Of a stretch of 64,000 nt of DNA, positions 37,223 through 49,200 are shown in pieces. Below the pieces are notes generated by a model. That model was not told where the DNA came from, did no database searches, and saw only the letters and a program-made list of their open reading frames with translations. The first letter of the stretch is position 1; the number at the start of each line of letters is the position of its first letter. Position numbers and translations under genes: made by a program. The stretch spans positions 1 to 64,000 of the forward strand of contig NW_026731579.1 in assembly GCF_028476545.1 (NCBI RefSeq). Reading direction: 5' to 3'. This stretch comes from Physella acuta (lineage: Eukaryota > Mollusca > Gastropoda > Physidae).

Positions 37223-40200
37223 ATGCACATTAAATCAATTGTTATCGATGGCTTTAAGTCGTATGCACAGAGAACAGAAATTAATGGATTTGATCCACTT
37301 TTTAATGCAATAACTGGTTTAAATGGAAGTGGAAAGTCAAATATACTTGATTCTATTTGCTTCCTTCTGGGAATTTCAAATTTGTCGCAGGTGTTTTTTT
37401 TTTATTTCTTCAAAACAAAACCTTTTGACTAGAGTCTACTCATTTTTAGATCTAGAGCAAATTACACTGTCCGGACACACACCCGCGAAAAAACGCAACT
37501 TAAAACTTCCATGCGGTCTCATTCAGTAACCGCTTAACATAGGAAGGAAAAAAAAGTATCATATCTATCCGCAATCATTCTACTTTAATAATGTGTGTGT
37601 CATTTTGTAGGTAAAATCACGATATAGCGTCGGAAATTATTGGGTAATGTTCGTTGAGTTTCGGTAACATTCGTTACTGTAAACCATAGTTTATTTGACC
37701 GGTGAAATAAAAATAAAGTCAAGTGCATTAAATTAATGTTTTAACTTAATTTACCGTTTAATTGACATAAAATTAATAACAGATAGAAAATCTAAATATT
37801 ATTAATAAACTCGAGTGTAGTAATTAATTTTTTTTTAAGAAACAGAAAAAACCTGCAGAAGATTTGCGACAACCAGCTCTTGTTCTGTTAGTAAATAAGA
37901 CGATTAGATTAACTAAAGTTAAAAGTAGTAAGAATAACTAGAATGATGTTTAGTAGCAGCAATAATTAGCACATACACTTAAAATAATTAGAAATACAAA
38001 ATAATTAGCAAAACAGTATTTAAAATGCAACTAAAATCAATCCTTGTACATTTTTAAACATTAGGTATTAAAAATAATATGGCGGCAAATAAATGATGGT
38101 TTACAGTATTTCCGGTGGTTTCCGGAACGGCTCGACAGACTACGCCATGGTTTTACTGTTTTTTACTGCTGTACAGTTCCGGAATAATAACCGACGCTAT
38201 ATCGTGATTTTACCATTTTGTATTCATACGCATAGAACTTTAGCTATTCTTGTTATAGTGACTGGGGGGTCTTAACATGTGTTCGGACACATGTAATACA
38301 ATTTCAAATGTGTTCGGACACCTTTACCCGTCATCGGACAAAGCACTTTTTGTTCATTTAGAATAATTTAAAGTCAATTTAATGAATAAAAACATATATT
38401 ATATGCATTTATATTGTGTTATTGATTGTTTGTGAGGTAATTTTAATAGTATAAAACCTTTTTCCCACACTCCCAAAGTTCATCCCATTCAGCCATTGCG
38501 GCTCGCGCAGTACGCTGCTAAGCCAGCCAGGTCACATGATTCCCCCTCCTCTTTCGCATTCCACTGCATTCTTGACCTTATTTTGACCCTTTCCCTTCAA
38601 TAACCAGCCCCTTTTATGCTCTAAATTCTTATTTAATAATATTTTTGTGTTGCTGTCCGGTCCCATGTAAGGTCAAAAAAGTTAGCGAACACCCCTTTTT
38701 TATTGTTCAAGCACAAAATAACCCATTAACCTTGACATTTACGATGTTCCATACATATATAGAAGCTATTTATAGTGTAACCTTTTAGCTAAGCGTTGAT
38801 TGGTTCAAGTTTTGCCCCTAAGTCCAACCCTAGGTCACTTCATCCGGCTGGTGTAAAAATAGAAATGTGCGTACCATGCAACGTTAAAAATTTTCTAAAA
38901 ATAATTCTTGAGAGAGGAAACGGAAGTACTTGACACGGAAGTGTTCATAAATGAACAGTTTACGTGCAGGCGCCGTTGTTTCGCATGAGACATGCTAATT
39001 AAAGTTTCTATGAGCCAAAAACCGACGAAGTGTTCGGTCCCATGTAGTGTTCGGACAATGTAATTTGCTCTAGAGGAGCTTACACTTTTCGGACACACAT
39101 AGCGAAAAAACGCAACGTAAAAATTCCATGCGGTCTCATTCAGTAACCGCTTAACATAGAAAACAAAAAAAAGTATCATATCTATCCGCAACCATTCTAC
39201 TTTAATAATGTGTGTGTCATTTTGTATTCATACGCATAGAACTTAAGCTATTCTTGTTATAGTGACTGGGGGGTCTTAACGTGTGTTCGAACACATGTAA
39301 TACAGTTTTACATGTGTTCGGACACCTTTACCCGTCATCGGACATAGCACTTTTTGTTCATTTAGAATAATTTAAAGTCAATTTAATGAATAAAAACATA
39401 TATTATATGCATTTATATTGTGTTATTGATTGTTTGTGAGGTAATTTTAATAGTATAAAACCTTTTTCCCACACTCCCAAAGTTCATCCCATTCAGCCAT
39501 TGCGGCTCGCGCAGTACGCTGCTAAGCCAGCCAGGTCACATGATTCCCCCTCCTCTTTCGCATTCCACTGCCTTCTTGACCTTATTTTGACCCTTTCCCT
39601 TCAATAATCAGCCCCTTTTATGCTCTAAATTCTTATTTAATAATATTTTTGTGTTGCTGTCCGATCCCATGTAAGGTCAAATAAGTTAGCGAACACCCCT
39701 TTTTTATTGTTCAAGCACAAAAAAACCCATTAACCTTGACATTTACGATGTTCCATACATATATAGAAGCTATTTATAGTGTAACCTTTTAGCTAAGCAT
39801 TGATTGGTTCAAGTTTTGCCCCTAAGTCCAACCCTAGGTCACTTCATCCGGCTGGTGTAAAAATAGAAATGTGCGTACCATGCAACGTTAAAAAATTTCT
39901 AAAAATAATTCTTGAGAAAGGAAACGGAAGTACTTGACACGGAAGTGTTCATAAATGAACAGTTTACGTGCAGGCGCCGTGGTTTCGCGTGAGACATGCT
40001 AATTAAAGTTTCTATGAGCCAAAAACCGACGAAGTGTTCGGTCCTACGTAATTTTTGGTGTGTGTCCGAAAAGTGTAAACTCCTCTACATCTACTCTTTA
40101 CTTACGTTTTTACTTAATTAAATAAAAGAGCTTTTGCTTATTGAAAAACTAACACAAGGCAAAAACTAATTTTAAACTATTGTGACATGCGTGTGTTTTA

Positions 40201-43200
40201 AGTTTTATTTATTTAGGCCTAACTTTGGTCTTTTAGAATAGGCCTTGATGATGCTAGCCAGAATAAGATACGCATGCGCAATGGAGAGAAACTACGACTT
40301 GCCTTTGCGGGGATGTTTTTGATGGTACTGCGAATGCGTGTGTTTACAACCGCAGATCCCTAACACTAGGGTTGTCGGTATCGGCCGAGATCGCGGTAAA
40401 AACATGACCCGAAATCTCCCATTACTTTCTGATACCGGGCGCACGAGATTTGGTTTTGCATACTAATAAGTTTTTAATTTATGGTAATTAATTAAGTTTA
40501 AAAGGTCATTTCCTAATGTTAAATGAAAAGTAGAATGGTTTTCCAGTTGTTTTGATGGCTTAGCGATCTTATTGCATGCTGTCTCTGCTTTGGTCTTACC
40601 GCTGTATAAAGGTTAACTTCAAATGCGTTAAAAACGCGATTTTTGAAAAGTTTCCATTTAGATAATGAAAGTTTCCAAAGCAGATACATCCCATTTTTAT
40701 AGAAATGATATTTATTTTTGGATATTTCGACTTTGACATTAGTAAATACTCATTTGAAAGTAGTCACCGTAAGTAGGTCACGGTGCCCCCATTGACGCCA
40801 ATGTTATATTTCTTCATCCCAATCTGCCGGCTTTTAGTTTTGATACACTAACAACAGTATTCTTATGTAATGTACAAACAAATCTCCTACTTGTTGTTTT
40901 AAAAATATTTTAATATACCTGTCTTTCATTTTTTCAACTATGGTTCTAGTTTTGCTTAAGTAAAATTTTGCTGAGTCAGACATAGGTTACCTGTCTGTTG
41001 CTAGAATACACTACACTAGCTATGTGCTAACTGTAATTTTAAGTTTTCAAGTTCTACTTACCCTTACTTATAGTTATATTTATATGCTGAAAATCAGAAT
41101 TCATACACAATACACACATAAAAACATTAATCAGATAACTTCAGTTCACTTTTAACAAAATGGCTTAAAGATGGACTCTACTTCACCTGCCCAAAATAAT
41201 AAGGCAATTATATGCACATTACAGTGTTCAAGTCATTTACTTTAGATTGCTAACTATGTAGTTCTTTCATTCACTGTATTTATATAAAGCATTGCTTTAG
41301 AAACATTTTCATATTTGCGCAGCACAGTTTTATAACAAAATGGCTTAAAGATGGACTCTACTTCACCTGCCCAAAATAATGGGGCAGTTATAGGCCCCTA
41401 TGCACATTACAGTGTTCAAGTCATTTACTTTAGATTGCTAACTATGTAGTTCTTTCATTCACTGTAAAACATTGCTTTAGAAACATGTTCATATTTGCGC
41501 AGCACAGTTTTTTTGGGGTTATGGAAGGAAGCCAACACAAAAATATGCTTCTGTATTATTTTTATTCATTTCAACAGCATATACAAGTTCTATATATCAT
41601 TCTAGCTAAACTCTACAAATATGAACAAAATACAACTGCAAGTAAAATAACTATGCTCAATTTATTCAGGTATACCATGACTTGTCACAATTGGCCAATG
41701 CAAAAGTAAGGGCATTCCACCCCTCACAAAAAAATTCGCAAAAAAAAAAACTATTTGAGCTAGACAGAAAATCTTTTTTGTTTTGTTTTCATATAGTTGA
41801 GCTCTACAAGAATATGTAATTTTTATTTTTATATGATGATTAGTGTTTTTTTACCAAAATCCCTACTAACACCAACCCTAATCTTATCCCTAATCCTATC
41901 CCTAATCCTACCCCTAAGCCCCATTCTAACCCTAGCCATAGGTCACTGCGCATGCACAGAGCTATCTTTTGCCGACTAAGTGGAGACGGGGAGAAAAATC
42001 CTCTTCCGAGTGCCGAGTAGTCACTTAGTTAAGAATATGCGTTTATTCCTCTTTCCTTTCGTGTTTCTTTTAACTTTTTAAACATTTTCCCCAGTGCTGC
42101 GGTGAGAGGTCCAATGCTTCATGTTGTTTCAAAAAGCTAACTGTGTTAGTTGAAAATTCACATGAATTAGCATGGGGAAATGTAGCCTAATTGAATAGTT
42201 TTGTGTGTTGTTTTGATGATTAGGCCTAATTGTCCGGGGAACTTATACCTAGAGCTGTATTCATGTATTGACTGTGCTCACACATTCAAATTCAATGTGT
42301 AACCATTGAAATAACAAAAGGAGCTTCATTATTAATAATGAAGTTTTTTATTAGGCCTATAGAGTGAATGTTTTATATTTATATCTAACATGAAAAATGT
42401 CCCAGGTGAGAGCAGGAAGTCTTCAAGACTTGGTGTACAAGAGTGGCCAGGCAGGTGTGACTAAAGCTACAGTCAGCATCACCTTTGACAATCAAGATAA
42501 GAATCAAACACCTCTTGGCTATGAACAGTACGATGAAATCACAGTCACTAGACAGGTCAGCTGACTTCAAAGTTTAATTTATTCTTTCCTACTTCCTAAT
42601 TACCACCCTAAATGTTTTAAATAATACCTGTTTTGATATCCTAGGTTGTTATTGGTGGCCGGAATAAATACCTGATCAATGGAAGCAATGCCAACAACAT
42701 GAGAGTGCAGGATCTTTTCCGATCTGTGCAGCTGAATGTAAACAACCCTCACTTTCTCATCATGCAAGGGCGTATTACCAAAGTCTTGAACATGAAACCA
42801 CCTGAGGTTAAGTTCATTACGTCTTACGATGAATTAATTTTATAGTATGCATGGTTTGTGTGAATTTATTTTTTTGAATTGTTTTTTTTTTTCTTCTTCA
42901 GATTCTTTCAATGATAGAAGAAGCTGCTGGTACAAGGTTATATGAAACAAAAAAAGAGGCAGCACAAAGAACAATAGAAAAGAAAGATGCAAAACTTAGA
43001 GAAATTGATAATGTATGTTTTGTATGACAATTAGATTAATTAGCATATCAAAAAGACAATTTTTTTAATGATTATTTTAAAATATTCCTATTGTATTTGA
43101 GTACAGGTTCTGAATGAGGACATTACTCCAACTCTTACTAAGCTTCGTGAAGAGAGATCATCTTATCTTGAATATCAAAAAATTATTCGGGAACTTGAGC

Positions 43201-46200
43201 ATCTCAACAAACTCTATATAGCTTATCAATTTGTCAGTGCTGAAGTAAGTTGAAATTTTTGTTTTTCAAATTATTTTTCTCAAATCTTTACTATGAAAAT
43301 TTAATTAAAAATAATGTAGGCCAGCTTAAAATAAATAACGCAGATGGTTACTGATGCTGATGTTTTTATAAGTTCTCCTGTACTGACATATTTTGCTGTC
43401 AGTATAGTTTCAACATGAAGTGGAATGTAGTTCTACAACCATCTGTGTTATAATGTTTTACTGATACACAATGAAAATGAAATGTATGATTTATTCTTAA
43501 TCTAAAGGTTTTTCCTAACTTTTTATATAGGAAAAGAAAAAGAAATCTGCTTCTGAATTAGTAGAGATGCAGGATTCTATAACAAAGACTAATGGCAGAA
43601 TGGAAGAGGTGTTTTAAAATTTATTTTTCTTCCATATAAATGAGTTTAAATTAGTTATTGGTTAATAATGGGAATGTTTTAACCTTTGTAGTGATAACAT
43701 GCTTTACCATTTTTAAAATTATGCCTATGTAAGCAATCGTTAGTATTGTAAAAAAAAAAATGTTATAACAACCCATTGAGAGAAAGCCCATAGTAGTGAC
43801 ATTTTTTTATATTTCAGATCAAGACCAGCATATCTGAAATAGATGTAGCGATAGAAGAATTAGAGAAGAAGAGAAACAAGGTAATTGTTGCTGAGAATTT
43901 ATGGCTTTTTGAATACAATTCTAATTTTTCAAGTATTTTATGGCTAATTTGCTGTATTTATTCCTTTTCTCCTCTAACCCACAGGAATCAGGCAATGTAG
44001 TGGGAAAACTTGAGGCTGAGCTTGGGGAGAAGAAATCTTTACAGGTCAAAGTTGAGGGAGCCATTAATGCAAAAAAAGAAGCTCTAAAATCAGAACAGAA
44101 AAGACAGAAAGAAATATCTAAAAATATTGCAGACGTAAGTGCATTATTTAAAACGAACAGAAAGTAAACATGTTGGAATAAATAAGACCTTTGTTAAAAT
44201 ATTTTTCATTTTATTTTGCAGAACAAGGCATCAATAGCTAGTAGGGAAAAGGACTTGCAGAAAATTGCTGCCAATGTGGAGAAGATGAGAACTGAGAAAA
44301 TTAATGCTGAAAGTGAATACGAGGCTGCCAAAAAGCATTTTCAGGCAGTTAGTGCTGGGCTGTCTTCAAATGATGATGGAGGTGCAGCTTCCCTTAATGA
44401 TCAGCTGATAAGTGAGTTGTTTTAATTCTTAGTAGCTTCAGTAATTTTTGTGCAGTAATTAATTGGATTTTTGGTGGGTGTGTCTACTTCAGGATTTTAA
44501 CTAGTATTTCTTAAGTTTTGTAACCAATGTTGATGTGTACATGTGCTAGAGCCTATTTTAAGCTCTTCCTGGCAAAATCTTCTAGTGATTATTTAAAGAA
44601 TTATGAGTGTGATCTTTTTTCCCCACTTGATACATTTGTTTTGCTCCCCTACAGCTGCCAGAAGTGACATCAGTAAAGCTGTGGCTGACACCAGGCAAGC
44701 TCAGATGAGGTAAGACATGACTCCTGTAATCAAATGAGCTAGGACATGACTTCTTTAATCAAAGAAGTTAGGACATGTCTCTCTTAAAATTAAATAATCT
44801 AGGGCATGGCATATATATAGCTAGGATATGACCTATAGGCCTACAATCAAAAGAGCTATGGCATGAGTCTAGTAATTAAAGGAGTTAGGACATTGTAATC
44901 AAATGAGATTTAGTATTTTATGGTGTTTTATCTTGATGTGGCAGTTTTTATTGTTTTAATTTTATTATCCAAGATTTATGCAACTGGCAGTACACCAATT
45001 ATTATTTTGAGTATTTTTCTCATTTAAAGTTATTTTTTCTACTTCTAAGGTTAAAGCATGCTCAAGAAGAGATTCAGACCAAAGAGAAAGAACTTAAGAA
45101 AACAGATCTAGATTATAAAAAGAACCAATCAACTTATGAGGCTGTCAAAAAGAATCTTACAAAGCTTGAGGTCAGAACTTTTAAAGTTTTCTGCTGAAAG
45201 TTTCTTTAGCTTACATTGTTATTAATGATTAATAGCAAAAGATTTTGTGAATTTCAGGATGATATGAAAAAATGTGGCTATGATGAAGGATCTGAAGCAA
45301 AAATGTCAGCAGAAAAATCAACACTGGTAGGAGAGGTTGATCAGCTGAAGGATAAGATATCTATCCTTGAGGCCAGGTTAGAGCCAATGTCTTTAACTTT
45401 GTCATCTTTCTAACTTGTCAAATACTCATCTACAGTTTTATTTTTGCATTGTTATTTTACAAGATATAGTTACAACAAATTATTTTTATAAAGAAATAAC
45501 AGGTAATTACAAGATACTAACATGAAGTAACTGTTGGTATGGATTAAATGGATCACATATTTTCCAGGTATCCTCACTTGAGATTTGATTACAAAGACCC
45601 TGAAAAAAATTTTGATCGGAGCAAAGTATCTGGCCTGGTGTGTAAACTCTTTGATGTCAAGGACAATCTTTACTCTACAGCTTTGGAGGTTACAGCAGGA
45701 GCTAAGGTAGTGATCTTTGTCCTGATACATGTCTAGATTTGAGCAAGATAATGACAGGTTTTAAATTTGTGTGCATGATTTTATTTTCAGTTATATAATG
45801 TTGTTGTGGACAATGAGCTGACCGGTAAAAAGCTGCTCAAGTTTGGAGAACTCAAGAGACGCTGCACAATTCTTCCAATCAACAAAATCACCAGCAGATC
45901 TATAGATGACGCCACACTGAAAAGAGCTGAGGCTTTGGTAAGTTCGTGCTAGTCCAATAGTATTCATCATTTGTTTTTTATTAAGTTGTTGAACAATTGG
46001 TTTATGGACTGTGCAGCTGAAAAGCAATTTGTCAAATTTTGTTGGTGTAATTTAAATGTATAAAACTTGTTTGTTCTCTCAACTTTAGATGGTGCACTTG
46101 TAATCTTTCTTGGGCACTCTTTCCTGCAATCACACTGCATTGTTGCTAATGATTAGTGTTAGTCTCTAAGAAGTTACAATTAAGTGAAATAAATCCCTCA

Positions 46201-49200
46201 CCATACATTTAATGATCGTATGATATATTGCTATGGTTTCAAGTCTGAATGAAGTATTTCTGCGTTTCAATTAGTGGTTTTGAATTTCAAAATATTTCTT
46301 ACTATACCTAAGCTTGTATATTAATTTTTTGACAAATTAACCACTTATTAAATTATCATTATTAAAATGTTGAACAGGTTGTGTCCCTTATCCTTAAAAT
46401 ATTAAACAGGTTGTGTCCCTTTCTATAAATGTATATAGGTTGGTAAGGATAAGGTAAAGACAGCTTTGAGCCTTATATCTTATGATAAGAAGTACCAGTC
46501 TATCATGGAGTTTGCTTTTGGGTCTGTGTTTGTCTGCGCTGATATGGATAGTGCCAGTAGAGTAGCATATGACCCTAAGATCATGAAAAAGTGTGTCACC
46601 ATTGAAGGAGATACTGTAGATCCTGCTGGTACACTTTCTGGAGGTAATTTATTTTACACATATTTAGCTTTACACGAAATTTGTTGTTTGACACAAACTT
46701 AATTGCTTGTTGTGTTTCATGCACTTGTAGCTTTTAAACTGTTAATTATAATTAATTTTATTCCCTGGATATTTTTATGTGCTGCACCTTCTTTGATCAC
46801 ATACTGTTCTATTAATAGTCCTTAAAGAACGTACTCCCTGCCTAGTTTTTAACTACATGGAAGTAAATGGCTTGTGAAACCTGTTTTAGGTGCTCGTGCG
46901 AAATCAGCGTCAGTTTTAGCAATGTTGAGTGAACTGCGTCAAGCTGAGGCAGAGTTTGCTGTCAAGTCCCAGAGGCTACACAAACTGGAGCAGGAACTAG
47001 TGGCCTTGAAGAAGGTTGCTGTCAAGTAAGTTTCTTGTGTCAGTTGTGTTAAAACTTTAGTCCCAGAGGCTACACAAACTGGAGCAGGAACTAGTGGCCT
47101 TGAAGAAGGTTGCTGTCAAGTAAGTTTCTTGTGTCAGTTGTGTTAAAACTTTAGTCCCAGAGGCTACACAAACTGGAACAGGAACTAGTTGCCAAAGTTT
47201 ATTTCCAAAGTTTATTTTTCCAATGTTTATTTTTCCAATGATAGTAAAAAATGTAAGAGTAAGTTTTTATTAAATATATTTATTATGTTTATCAGTAGTG
47301 ATGTGCACCACTCAATTCCAAACATGTTTATGTTTACACATTTGACTTAAACAAGTCTTTTGAATGTTAAATTAAACTGGCTGATAAATATAATGACAAA
47401 AGTATATTGAAGTTGCCAATCTGCTATGCTAGCTACATCCTCTTTTAGTTCTGTGCTGTTGAGTTAGCTCCAGTATGTGCAAATAGCTAGATGCTATCTT
47501 CCTTTAGGTACACTGAAGCCAAACAGCAGTATGACCTGAAGGTGCTGGAGGTGGAACAGCTGAGGACACGGCTGGAACAGAGCAGTCATCACCAGCAGCT
47601 GGAGGAGGTCAACGCCCTGAAAGCTTCAGTTGGTAAGTTGGGTCAATGGGTTGGTGGGCAGGTAAAGTTACAGTTGGGTCAATGGGTTGGTGGGCAGGTA
47701 AAGTTACAGTTGGGTCAATGGGATGGTAGGCAGGTAAAGTTTCACTTGGGTCAGTCGTTTGGTAGGCAGGTAAAGTTTCACTTGGGTCAGTCGTTTGGTA
47801 GGCAGGTAAAGTTTTAGTTGGTAAGTTGGGTCAGTGGGATGGTAGGCAGGTAAAGTTTCACTTGGGTCAGTCGTTTGGTAGGCAGGTAAAGTTTCACTTG
47901 GGTCAGTCGTTTGGTAGGCAGGTAAAGTTTCACTTGGGTCAGTCGTTTGGTAGGCAGGTAAAGTTTTAGTTGGTAAGTTGGGTCAGTGGGCTGGTAGGCA
48001 GGTAAAGTTTTAGTTGGTAAGTTGGGTCAGTGGGATGGTAGGCAGGTATAGTTTCAGTTGGGTCAATGGGATGATGGGAAAGTAAAGTTTCACTTGGGTC
48101 AATGGGATGATAGGAAAGTAAAGTTTCACTTGGGTCAATGCAATGGTAGACAAGTAAAGCTTCAGTTGGTAAGTTGGGTCAGTGGGATGGTAGCCAAGTA
48201 AAGGTTTAGTTCAACTTGGTTGTATGTGATAGTAAGGGTCAAATGTGGTTATATCTTAGCTCTAGTGATTAAGTTTAGGAAAACACTATAATCCATAAGT
48301 TTATTTTGCACAAGTTAAAATGATTGCATTGTGCAGCTTGTTATTTTATTATGAACTCATCAAACAGATGAGCAAAACAAAATCCTGAAAGAAGCCGAAG
48401 AAATTCAAAAGAAGGCTCACCAGAAGGTCAAGGACTTGGAGGATAAATTAAAGAACGCCTCGGCTGTCAGGGAGAAGGAGCTGAAAGAAGCAGACAAGCG
48501 GGTCACAGACTGCAAGAAATTGATGGAGAAGGCAGCGGCCAAGGCTAAGGATGATCTACAGGTAGGTCCAGCTGTATGATCTACAGGTAGGTCCAGCTGT
48601 ATGTATGGGGGTGTGTTATCTACAGGTAGGTCCAGCTGTATGTATGAGGTGTGTGTGATCTACACGTAGGTACAATTGTATGTATGGAGGGGGGGGGGTA
48701 TACTCATAGGTTCAGTGTTGTTGATAAACAATTTTTTACTTGTTACTAAAACTTGCTCACTTCTAGGAAAATGAGAACATCAAACTTGAGATTGAAAGTC
48801 TCCAGAAAGAAATGCAGTCATATGAGGAGCAGATGAAGCAAATAGCTGACTCTATTGTAGCCATTGGTGAGCATCTAAAGGATATAGAAACTGAGAGGGA
48901 AGCTGCTATGGTAATACAAATACAACTTTTTGTTTTAGCTTGTATATGATTTTTTTGTTTTTCCTTCTTCATTGACATTCAACATACAATCACTGTAACT
49001 TTTCAATTTTAGTGACCAATTTTATTTCTGTTTTGTAAAACTTTAGCTGTTTCTTGCAGTATTCAATGTCATTAAGTCACTTTAATGTAGTATTAAAATG
49101 TCTAAGGATATAAGTGGCGTTATCACCAATTTTAGGTTGAGGTTCAACAAGCTCAGGATGCCCTCAATAAACACAAGGAAACTCTCAAGTTGTACAACAA

